DNA from: Streptomyces showdoensis
GTDB lineage: Bacteria; Actinomycetota; Actinomycetes; Streptomycetales; Streptomycetaceae
NCBI RefSeq assembly: GCF_039535475.1
Contig: NZ_BAAAXG010000027.1
Span: forward strand, 266,001 to 330,000
DNA: 64,000 bases
Direction of reading: 5' to 3'
The number at the start of each line of letters is the position of its first letter. Position 1 is the first letter of the stretch. Positions 25,074 through 32,276 of this stretch are shown here, one piece after another. Below the pieces are notes generated by a model. The model saw nothing but the letters and a program-made list of their open reading frames with translations. It did not search any database and was not told where the DNA came from. Both the position numbers and the translations under genes were made by a program.

Positions 25074-26318
25074 TCAGCGCACGCCCTTGATCCCCGCCAC
25101 GGAGGCCGCGCCGAGCAGGGTCAGCAGTGCGGCCACCCCGTACAGCCCGTCGTAGCCCAGGGTGCCGACGAGGAGCGAGGCCAGGAACGGGGCGATGATC
25201 TGCGGCCCCGCGTTGGCGATGTTGAGGACGCCCAGGTCGCGCGCCGCGTCGTCGGCGCTGGGCAGGACCAGGGTGACCAGGGCGGTGTCCACGGCCATGA
25301 AGCTGCCGAAGGCCAGCGCGGTCAGGACGGTGAAGACCAGCATGCCGGTCCAGGTCGGCACGAACACCGGCACCAGCATGGACACGCCGCTCAGCGCGCA
25401 GGACACCGCGATCATCGGCTTGCGGCGGCCCAGCCGGTCGGAGAGCAGGCCGCCGCCGACCGTGGCGAGCAGGGTGCAGACCGCGTCGATCGGGGCGGTG
25501 ACCGCGACGGCGTCGGTGGGGGAGAGCCCTGCGGGCAGCTCGATGTGGTCCTGGAGGATGTACAGCTGGTACAGGGAGACCGAGAAGAATCCCAGCATCA
25601 GCAGGAAGCGGCCGATGAACGCCCAGCGGAAGTCGGCGTCCCGGAGGGTGGCGGCGAAGGCGGCGAACTGCCGCCCCAGCGGCACCGGTCGGGTCCGCTC
25701 CGCCGTCCGGCGGTCCCGCACGAGGGCGGTGAACAGGACGGCGGCGCCCGCGATGACCGCGCCGAGGACGAGGTAGCCGGTCGTGAGCGCGTCGGGGACG
25801 AAGAGCGCGGCGACGGAGATGCCGACGGCCGAGCCGATCGGGGTGCCGATGCCGACCATCGCCGAGGCGAGACCGCGCCGTTCGGCCGGCACCCGGTCCG
25901 GGACCACGGCGGTGAGCGCGGCCTGGAAGACGTTCATCGTCGCCTGGACGAGGCACCAGGCGAGGGTCACCAGCAGCACGGTCCGCACCGCGCCCAGCAG
26001 GGCCAGGGCGGCGAGGGCCGAGAGACCGCCGCCCAGGATCCACGGGTTGCGCCGGCCCGACCGGTCGGAGAACAGGCCGGCGAGGGGGTTGAACAGGGTC
26101 GCGAAGATCGCGGCCACCCCGGACACGAGCCCGAGGTTCGCCACCTTGTCGGCGGGGTCGAGGAGTTCGACCTGCACCGGCAGCAGGATGCCCCCGGCGC
26201 CCATGTAGACGGTGAACAGGGCCGCGTGGGCGAGCGAGAGCAGGGGCAGCAGCCGGCGCGGACCGGGCGCGGACGCGGGTCTCGACCCGGTGGGCAGGGT
26301 GGCGTCGGGGGTGTGCAA
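25074..26318 (-). CDS. MFS transporter
   Basis: A major facilitator of about 414 residues with 12 predicted helices. Recognisable segments include GLFSDRSGRRNPW (the loop 2-3 motif A) and a second motif A copy LLSDRLGRRKPM between helices 8 and 9. It resembles permeases of the GPH/SLC45-like or drug-efflux type; the substrate is unknown. TTG 26318 is preferred because GAGGAGG sits about six bases upstream and the following residues reach the first helix at a normal distance. It lies downstream of the FAD oxidoreductase on the same strand across a 194-base repeat-rich gap, so it may import the substrate or export the product of that enzyme. Confidence 0.85.
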   Translation of the reverse strand: MHTPDATLPTGSRPASAPGPRRLLPLLSLAHAALFTVYMGAGGILLPVQVELLDPADKVANLGLVSGVAAIFATLFNPLAGLFSDRSGRRNPWILGGGLSALAALALLGAVRTVLLVTLAWCLVQATMNVFQAALTAVVPDRVPAERRGLASAMVGIGTPIGSAVGISVAALFVPDALTTGYLVLGAVIAGAAVLFTALVRDRRTAERTRPVPLGRQFAAFAATLRDADFRWAFIGRFLLMLGFFSVSLYQLYILQDHIELPAGLSPTDAVAVTAPIDAVCTLLATVGGGLLSDRLGRRKPMIAVSCALSGVSMLVPVFVPTWTGMLVFTVLTALAFGSFMAVDTALVTLVLPSADDAARDLGVLNIANAGPQIIAPFLASLLVGTLGYDGLYGVAALLTLLGAASVAGIKGVR

Positions 26319-26370
26319 AGGGGCCTCCTCGGCGATGGCGCGGATGCGACGGGTGGCGTGGGGGGCCCAG

Positions 26371-26470
26371 GTGGTGCGGGTGGTGAGTGTGGTGTGTGTG
26401 GTGTGTGGTTCGAGTAGTGCGTGTAGCTGGGTAGTGCGTGTGGTTCCCGTGGTGCGGCTGGTGCGGCCGG
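26371..26470. repeat. TG-rich low-complexity tract
   Basis: A run of imperfect TGGTG and TGTGTGG units in the gap between the FAD oxidoreductase and MFS genes. Such simple sequence is unusual in this genome. No coding potential is supported here. Confidence 0.7.
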
Positions 26471-26512
26471 AGCGACTGACGCGGTGGTCCGGGCGGGGCG
26501 CGCGCGCCCTGC

Positions 26513-27901
26513 TCAGCTGCCGAAGCCGAGTCCGGCCCGGTCCAGGGTCCGCAGCCACAGGTTGCGGCGGCCCTCGTGGGCGTCGGCGCGGGCCATCGAC
26601 CACTGGGTGATCCCGATGCCGAGCGAGCGCACCGGCTCGGGCGGGAACGGCAGCGGCCTGCGCCGGACCAGGTCCAGGGAGGTGCGCTCGGTGCGCTGCC
26701 CGGCCAGCAGGTCGAGCATGACCTCCGCGCCGAAGCGGGTGGCGCCGACGCCGAGGCCCGTGTAGCCCGCCGCGTAGGCGACCTTGCCGCGGTGGCTGGT
26801 GTCGAAGAAGACGCAGAAGCGCGTGCTGGTGTCGATGGCGCCGCCCCAGGCGTGGCTGAAGCGCACCCCGGCAAGCTGCGGGAAGGTCGCGAAGAAGTGC
26901 CGGGCGAGCGTGGCGAAGGAGGCGGGCCGCCGGTCGTGCTCGGCCCGCACGGCGCGGCGGTGGACGGCGTCGTAGCCGCCCCACAGGACGCGGTTGTCCG
27001 CGGAGAGCCGCACGTAGTGGAAACTGTTGGCGCAGTCGGCCCAGCCCTGGCGGTTCTTCCAGCCCACGGAGGCGAGTTGGGCCTCCGTCAGCGGCTCGGT
27101 CATCAGCGCGTAGTCGTAGACCGGGACGGTGTACGGGCGGTGCCGGCGCAGCAGCGAGGGGTACGCGTTGGTGGCCAGCGCGACCCGCCGGGCGCGCACC
27201 CGGCCGTACGGGGTGGTGACGGAGATCCGGGCGCCGTCCTCGGTGAGCCCGGTGCCGGGGGTGTGCTCGTAGACCCGGACGTCCAGTTCCTGGCAGGCCC
27301 GCTTCAGGCCCCAGGCCAGCTTGGCCGGGTCGACCATGGCGACGCCGTCCTTGTTCCACAGCCCGCCGAGGAAGGAGGGGGAGTCGATCTCGGCGCGGAC
27401 GGCGGACTCGTCGAGCAGCGTGACCTCCGCTCCGTGGCGCGCGGCGGCCTCGGCCTCCTCGTCGAGCCCGGCGAGCTGGTACGGCTCCGTCGCCACGGCG
27501 AGCGAACCCGTGCGCTCCCAGGCGCAGTCCATCCCGTAGCGGGCGATCGCGTCCTCGATGCCCTGGAGGTTCTCCCGGCCGAGGCGCTCCAGCCGCCCGA
27601 TCTCGTGCGGCCAGCGCGCGAGGCCGTTGCCCAGGCCGTGGGTGAGGCTCGACTCGCAGAAGCCGCCGTTGCGGCCGGAGGCTGCACCGCCGGCCTGGTC
27701 GGCCTCGATGACGACCACGTCGGCGGACGGGTCGCGCTCCTTGGCGATGAGCGCGGTCCACAGCCCGGTGTAGCCGCCGCCGACCACCAGCAGGTCGCAG
27801 TCGGTGGGGCCGACGAGGGCGGGGGAGGCCTGCGGCCGGCTCGGGTCGTCCAGCCAGAACGGGATGGGCGAGGCGTCGCGCAGCGCGTGCACGGGGTCCA
27901 T
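26513..27901 (-). CDS. FAD-dependent oxidoreductase (DAO family, PuuB-like)
   Basis: A 462-residue flavoprotein. The dinucleotide-binding motif is LLVVGGGYTGLWTAL, followed by VIEADQAGGAASGRNGGFC, typical of the DadA/PuuB/GlpD-like DAO family. The C-terminal FAD-closing motif AGYTGLGVGATRFGAE is intact. The closest functional group is amine oxidases of the gamma-glutamylputrescine oxidase type, which deaminate primary or secondary amines; the substrate is inferred only to class. ATG 27901 has GAAGGAG eight bases upstream. A promoter with a TetR-type operator precedes it. Confidence 0.88.
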   Translation of the reverse strand: MDPVHALRDASPIPFWLDDPSRPQASPALVGPTDCDLLVVGGGYTGLWTALIAKERDPSADVVVIEADQAGGAASGRNGGFCESSLTHGLGNGLARWPHEIGRLERLGRENLQGIEDAIARYGMDCAWERTGSLAVATEPYQLAGLDEEAEAAARHGAEVTLLDESAVRAEIDSPSFLGGLWNKDGVAMVDPAKLAWGLKRACQELDVRVYEHTPGTGLTEDGARISVTTPYGRVRARRVALATNAYPSLLRRHRPYTVPVYDYALMTEPLTEAQLASVGWKNRQGWADCANSFHYVRLSADNRVLWGGYDAVHRRAVRAEHDRRPASFATLARHFFATFPQLAGVRFSHAWGGAIDTSTRFCVFFDTSHRGKVAYAAGYTGLGVGATRFGAEVMLDLLAGQRTERTSLDLVRRRPLPFPPEPVRSLGIGITQWSMARADAHEGRRNLWLRTLDRAGLGFGS

Positions 27902-27950
27902 GGGCGGGGCTCCTTCGGATCGCGGAGGTACGGGCCTCCGAAGTGCCGCC

Positions 27951-27995
27951 ATGAGACCCGGCCGGACGATTTTGCGTCAATGGTGTTGACGTAAG
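27951..27995 (-). promoter_or_regulatory. Promoter and TetR-type operator ahead of the FAD oxidoreductase
   Basis: A perfect palindrome CGTCAA-N5-TTGACG lies at 27975-27991. Read on the minus strand, its TTGACG arm can serve as a -35 element, followed by an 18-base spacer and TCTCAT (27951-27956) as a -10, about 50 bases before the start codon. The 21-base stretch 27975-27995 matches the site upstream of the tetR and amidohydrolase genes at 18 of 21 positions, including CAACACC-N-TTGACG, with the same spacing to the -10. Repressor binding here would block RNA polymerase. Confidence 0.7.
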
Positions 27996-28187
27996 ACCGC
28001 CCGGCGTAGGCCTAAGACCGCCCGGCGTCGGCGTGAGCCCCGCCCGGCGTCGGCGTGAGCCCCGCCCGGCGTCGGCGTGAGCCCCGCCCGGCGTCGGCGT
28101 GAGACCGGCCCGGCGTCCGCGTAAGGCCGCGCTCGGCGTCGGCGTGAGACCCGCTCGGCGTCCGCGTGAGCGCCGCCCGGCGTCCGC
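27991..28187. repeat. Tandem array of about nine 21-23 bp units
   Basis: Units begin GTGAG or GTAAG and continue with a CCCGCCCGGCGTCGGC-type body. Start points fall near 27991, 28012, 28033, 28055, 28077, 28099, 28121, 28144 and 28166. The array fills most of the 319-base gap between the tetR stop and the oxidoreductase promoter. The last units are the most degenerate. No gene is supported here. Confidence 0.85.
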
Positions 28188-28220
28188 CGAAGCGCCGCCG
28201 ACCGGAATCCCCCCTCGGGG

Positions 28221-28931
28221 CTACCCCTTGCGGTGCGCGGCGAGCCGCGCCCCGACCGCGTCCAGCATCAGCTCCAGCGCGAACGGGTGCCCGCTGTCCC
28301 GCATGTCCGCCGCGAGCAGCGGATACGTCGCGGCGACATGCGGGTGGGTGGCGGCCGAGAGCTTCCCGTACGCCGCGTGCCAGACCTGCTCGTCGGCCTC
28401 CCGGGCGGGCTCCGGCAGGGCCATGGCGGCCGCGTCCAGGGCCGCGAAGGCGAGCGCCTGGTCCACGAACGCGTGGTAGATCCGCACCGCCTCCGCGTCC
28501 GGGAACCCCGCCCCCCGCAGCACCGAGAGGATCGCCTCCACCGCCCGGGTCTCGTACTCGCGCCCCGTCGTGCGGTGCGCGGCGAGCGCCGCGGCCTGGG
28601 GGTTCGCCAGATAGGCGGCGTGGATGCGCAGGGCGATGTCCTGCAGGTCCGCCCGCCAGTCGCCGGTGGCCCGCCAGCCCGCCTGCGCCACCCCGATCAG
28701 CTCGTCGGCCAGGGCCAGGAGCAGGTCGTCGGTGTTGCGGAAGTAGCGGTAGACCGCGCTCGGGTCGGCGCCCAGGGCGGCGCCCAGCCGCCGTACCGAC
28801 AGCGCCTCCGCGCCGTGCTGGGCGATGAGCCGCAGCGCCGTCTCGATGATGATCCGCTCGGAAAGGACGGTGCCCTGCTTGGTCGGGCGCCTGCGCTGTC
28901 GCCGGTTCTCCGGCACCACTCGTTCGGCCAT
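28221..28931 (-). CDS. TetR family transcriptional regulator
   Basis: A 236-residue repressor-type protein. The N-terminal HTH is canonical: IIIETALRLIAQHGAEALSV, RRLGAALGADPSAVYRYFRN, then DDLLLALADEL. The C-terminal ligand domain is generic TetR_C. ATG 28931 is the likely start because the stretch before it falls on the operator. It lies between the FAD oxidoreductase and the divergent amidohydrolase, with similar operator sites at both promoters, and the second site ends only about 11 bases from its own start, so autoregulation is likely. The inducer is probably the substrate of the pathway. Confidence 0.88.
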   Translation of the reverse strand: MAERVVPENRRQRRRPTKQGTVLSERIIIETALRLIAQHGAEALSVRRLGAALGADPSAVYRYFRNTDDLLLALADELIGVAQAGWRATGDWRADLQDIALRIHAAYLANPQAAALAAHRTTGREYETRAVEAILSVLRGAGFPDAEAVRIYHAFVDQALAFAALDAAAMALPEPAREADEQVWHAAYGKLSAATHPHVAATYPLLAADMRDSGHPFALELMLDAVGARLAAHRKG

Positions 28932-28941
28932 GCCGTCGGAC

Positions 28942-28986
28942 CTTATGACAACACCCTTGACGTGTAAACCGCCGCAGGGGTTGCAT
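28942..28986 (+). promoter_or_regulatory. Promoter and TetR-type operator between tetR and the amidohydrolase
   Basis: The operator copy at 28942-28962 contains CAACACC-N-TTGACG and is an imperfect version of the palindrome at 27975-27991. TTGACG (28957-28962) is followed by an 18-base spacer and TTGCAT (28981-28986), the same geometry as the oxidoreductase promoter and pointing toward the amidohydrolase gene. Because it lies just upstream of tetR it could control both directions. Confidence 0.68.
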
Positions 28987-29076
28987 GACGCCCCTCGCAC
29001 CGGCCCCCCTCGGGCCGGTCCGGCGGCTCAGCGCGGCAACGGCCGCCCTGACCCCTCACCCTCCAGGAGTACGTAC

Positions 29077-30711
29077 ATGAGCACGGCCGACCTGGTCTTC
29101 ACCGGAGGCCCCGTCTTCACGGGCGACCCCGCCCGTACCCGGGCCACCTCCCTCGCCGTCGTCGGCGAGCGGATCATCGCCGTCGGCCACGACGAGGTCC
29201 GCGCCCTGATCGGTCCGAAGACCGAAGTCGTCGACCTGGCCGGCAAGCTGCTGATCCCGGGCTTCCAGGACGCCCACATCCACGCCGTCTCCGGTGGCAT
29301 GGAGATGGCCGAGTGCGACCTCACCGGCACCACGGGCGTCGACGACTACCTGCGCATCATCGGTGAGTTCGCGGCCGCCCACCCCGACCGCCCCTGGATC
29401 ACCGGCGGCGGCTGGTCCATGGAGAGCTTCGAGGGCGGGCTGCCCTCCCGGCGGCTGCTCGACGGGATCGTCCCCGACCGGCCGGTGCTCCTCGTCAACC
29501 GCGACCACCACGGCGCCTGGGCCAACTCCCGCGCCCTGGAGCTCGCCGGGATCACCGCCGACACGCCCGACCCGGCCGACGGCCGCATCGAGCGCGAGGC
29601 CGACGGGACCCCCAGCGGCGTCCTCCAGGAGGGCGCGGTCGCGCTCGTGCAGCGGCTGCTGCCGCCGAGCACCGCCGCCGACCGGCTCGCCGGACTGCTC
29701 CGTGCCCAGGCCCTGCTGCACTCGCTCGGCATCACCGGCTGGCAGGACGCCCTCCTCGGCTCCTTCAGCGGGATGGCGGACCCGGCCGACGCCTACCTCG
29801 CCGCCGCCCACGACGGCACCCTCACCGCACGGGTCAGCGGCGCGCTGTGGTGGGACCGGGCCCGCGGCGCCGAGCAGATCCCCGACCTCGTCGAGCGCCG
29901 CGCGAGCTCCTGCCACGGGCGCTTCCGGGCCGGCTCGGTGAAGATCATGCAGGACGGCGTCGCCGAGAACTTCACCGCGGCCATGACCAGCCCCTACCTC
30001 GACGCCTGCGGCTGCGCGACGGCGAACACCGGGCTGAGCTTCGTCGACCCCGAGGCGCTGCGCGGTTACGTCACCGAGCTCGACGCCCTCGACTTCCAGG
30101 TCCACTTCCACGCGCTCGGCGACCGTGCCGTCCGCGAGGCCCTGAACGCGGTCGAGGCCGCGGTCGAGGCCAACGGCCGGCGCGGCAACCGGCACCACCT
30201 GGCCCACCTCCAGGTCGTGCACCCCGACGACATCGCCCGCTTCGCCCGCCTCGGCGCGCTCGCCAACATCCAGCCCCTGTGGGCCGCGCACGAGCCGCAG
30301 ATGGACGAGCTGACGATTCCGTTCCTCGGCCCCGAACGCGCCGCCTGGCAGTATCCGTTCGGCGACCTGGTCCGGGCCGGCGCGACCCTGGTCGCGGGCA
30401 GCGACTGGCCGGTCAGCAGCCCCGACCCGCTGGCCGGCCTGCACGTGGCCGTCAACCGGGCCGAGCCCGGCGCCACCGACGGCCGGGTCTTCCTGCCCGA
30501 GCAGCGCCTCGACCTCCCCACCGCCCTCGCCGCCTACACGGCCGGCTCCGCGCACGTCGGCGGCCACGACGAGGCCGGCAGCCTGCGCGCCGGGTACCTC
30601 GCGGACCTCGTCGTCCTGGACCGCGACATCCTGACCGCGCCGGACGCGGAGATCGCCGAGGCCCGCGTGGAGCAGACCTTCGTCGGCGGCACCCGCGTGT
30701 ACGCGGGCTAG
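29077..30711 (+). CDS. Amidohydrolase (YtcJ-like, Amidohydro_3)
   Basis: A 544-residue metal-dependent hydrolase of the amidohydrolase superfamily. The order of metal-ligand motifs is complete: DAHIHAVSG (HxH), a central KIMQDGV segment with the bridging-lysine position, FHALGDRAV, HHLAHLQ, and AGSDWPVSSPDPL with the final aspartate. YtcJ-like enzymes cleave amide or cyclic amide bonds of varied substrates. ATG 29077 has AGGAG seven bases upstream. It shares an operator with the FAD oxidoreductase, suggesting two steps in one catabolic route for an amide- or amine-containing compound. Confidence 0.9.
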   Translation: MSTADLVFTGGPVFTGDPARTRATSLAVVGERIIAVGHDEVRALIGPKTEVVDLAGKLLIPGFQDAHIHAVSGGMEMAECDLTGTTGVDDYLRIIGEFAAAHPDRPWITGGGWSMESFEGGLPSRRLLDGIVPDRPVLLVNRDHHGAWANSRALELAGITADTPDPADGRIEREADGTPSGVLQEGAVALVQRLLPPSTAADRLAGLLRAQALLHSLGITGWQDALLGSFSGMADPADAYLAAAHDGTLTARVSGALWWDRARGAEQIPDLVERRASSCHGRFRAGSVKIMQDGVAENFTAAMTSPYLDACGCATANTGLSFVDPEALRGYVTELDALDFQVHFHALGDRAVREALNAVEAAVEANGRRGNRHHLAHLQVVHPDDIARFARLGALANIQPLWAAHEPQMDELTIPFLGPERAAWQYPFGDLVRAGATLVAGSDWPVSSPDPLAGLHVAVNRAEPGATDGRVFLPEQRLDLPTALAAYTAGSAHVGGHDEAGSLRAGYLADLVVLDRDILTAPDAEIAEARVEQTFVGGTRVYAG

Positions 30712-30810
30712 GGGGGCGTCGTGGCGGTCGGACGGGATCGACGAGCGGCGCCGCGCGGGGCCGCGGGGCACCGCACGCCCGGCGGCACCGCCACGGCGGT
30801 TTCCGGCGGT

Positions 30811-31045
30811 TGGACCGGAGCCCCGGAGGGGTCACCCCTCGGCGGCCGGACCCAAGCCGGGCCGGGGGCATTCCTCGGCGGCGGGTCCGGAGCCTCCGCG
30901 GGGTCGCCTCGCGGCGGCCGGGCCGGAACCGCGGAGGGCTCTCCCCTCGGCGCCCGGACCCAAGCCGGGCCGGGGGCATTTCTCGGCGGCGGGTCCGGAG
31001 CCTTCCCGGGGTCACCTCGCGGCGGCCGGGCCGGAGCCCCGGTGG
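30811..31045. repeat. 108-bp tandem repeat, about 2.2 copies
   Basis: Copies begin near 30811, 30919 and 31027, with strongly conserved internal blocks such as CGGACCCAAGCCGGGCCGGG at 30847 and 30955. The array lies between the convergent amidohydrolase and lacI genes and reaches the lacI stop. A plus-strand frame gives Gly/Ser-rich repeats, but it runs on antisense through lacI and has no start with a ribosome binding site, so I do not call a gene. Confidence 0.8.
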
Positions 31046-31047
31046 GG

Positions 31048-32109
31048 TCACGACGAGGCCCGCACCCTGAGCCGGGCGGAGAGCAGCACACCCGGGGGGG
31101 TGCTGCCTCCGTCCTCCAGGGCGGAGACGAGCAGCGACACGCCCGCCTCGGCGACCTCGACCGGCCGCAGGCTCAGCGTGGTGACCGGCGGGTCGGCGTG
31201 GGCGGCGGAGCTGTCCTCGCTGACGCACACCACCCGCAGGTCCCCGGGCACGGAGAGGCCGCGCCGCCGCGCCGCGTCCAGGACCAGCGGCGGGCTCGCC
31301 TCCGCCACCACGAACAGCCCGTCGGGCCGGGGCTCGGCGCCCAGGGCCTCCTCGACCGAGCGGACCACCGGCCCGTTCCCGGGGGCCGGGACCAGGGTGA
31401 CCAGCTCCTCGGCGCCGCGCCGCGCGCACCAGGCGCGGTAGGCGGCGTGGACCTGCCGGTGGAAGCGGGTCGTGCTGTCCGGGAGGACGAGCGCGGTCCG
31501 CCGCGCCCCCCGCTCGCGCAGGTGGTCCAGGGAGTCCCGTACCGCGGCCTCCGTGTCCACGTCGACCCAGTGCGCGCCCGGCCGGTCCGCGACCGACGCG
31601 TCGCTGAAGACCGGGATGCGCGCGGCGAGGAAGTCCTCGACCAGGGGATCGTCCTCGACGGGATCGGCGACGATCACCGCCTCCAGGGGCAGGTCGGCCC
31701 ACTCCCGCTGCAGCGTCCCGGCGGGCAGCATCACCAGCGCGTAGCCGTGCCTCAGGGCGGCGGCCGCGGTCGCGCTCGTCAGCCGGGCGAAGTACGGGGA
31801 GTCCAGGTAGGTCCAGGGCTCGCCGGCGAACTCGCCCACGACGTAGCCGATCAGCCGGGCCCGCCCGGCGCGCAGCTGCCGGGCGGTGGCGTTGGGCCGG
31901 TAGCCCATCCGCCGCGCGGTCTCGCGCGCCCTCTCCCGCACCGCGGGGGAGAGGCGTCCGGTGCCGTTGAGCGCGGCGGAGACGGTCGTCTTCGAGAGCC
32001 CGGCCTCACGGGCCACGTCGACGAGCCGGACCCGTGGTCCGGAGGCCCGCGCGCCGGGTCCGCCGGGCCCGTCCCCGGCATGCCCTCCGAGCTGTTCAGA
32101 TGTGGTCAC
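31048..32109 (-). CDS. LacI family transcriptional regulator
   Basis: A 353-residue LacI/GalR repressor. The HTH reads VRLVDVAREAGLSKTTVSAA, followed by LNGTGRLSPAVRERARE and the hinge-type MGYRPNATARQL, then a periplasmic-binding-protein-like sensor domain to the C-terminus. GTG 32109 is the best in-frame start although its ribosome binding site is distant (AGAGGTGG, 12 bases). It is divergent from the ABC importer operon, and a palindrome of the LacI operator type sits between them, so it very probably represses that operon and itself. LacI sensors usually bind sugars or nucleosides, at odds with the peptide-type permease family. Confidence 0.9.
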   Translation of the reverse strand: MTTSEQLGGHAGDGPGGPGARASGPRVRLVDVAREAGLSKTTVSAALNGTGRLSPAVRERARETARRMGYRPNATARQLRAGRARLIGYVVGEFAGEPWTYLDSPYFARLTSATAAAALRHGYALVMLPAGTLQREWADLPLEAVIVADPVEDDPLVEDFLAARIPVFSDASVADRPGAHWVDVDTEAAVRDSLDHLRERGARRTALVLPDSTTRFHRQVHAAYRAWCARRGAEELVTLVPAPGNGPVVRSVEEALGAEPRPDGLFVVAEASPPLVLDAARRRGLSVPGDLRVVCVSEDSSAAHADPPVTTLSLRPVEVAEAGVSLLVSALEDGGSTPPGVLLSARLRVRASS

Positions 32110-32145
32110 AGTCCGATGCTGCCACCTCTGTGACCTCTGCAAAAC

Positions 32146-32181
32146 CGTTCCCGCAAAGTCTTGTGCGGGAACGTTCCCGCA
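32146..32181. promoter_or_regulatory. LacI-type operator and half-site
   Basis: TGCGGGAACGTTCCCGCA (32164-32181) is a perfect 18-bp palindrome centred on CG, as expected for LacI-family sites. A matching half-site, CGTTCCCGCA, lies at 32146-32155. Both fall between the divergent lacI start (32109) and the importer operon start (32277). Confidence 0.8.
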
Positions 32182-32276
32182 TCAATACTCGCTCCATCCC
32201 CCCAGCCTCGCAACGCCTCGCAGCACCCCCCGCATCCCCAGTGCACGTCTCGACACCCGTAAAGGGGTGGGTCTCC

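Noticed and set aside
28012..28986. A 324-codon frame overlapping tetR and the 22-bp array
   Set aside because: It is the alternative frame of tetR extended by the array; the HTH is in the other frame.
31094..31100. A third run of seven G/C bases, in lacI
   Set aside because: The lacI frame stays intact through it to a normal C-terminus, so it is not a frameshift.
30721..32133. A 470-codon plus-strand frame with Gly/Ser-rich repeats
   Set aside because: It runs antisense through the clearly conserved lacI gene and its repeats come from the 108-bp array; there is no ribosome binding site.
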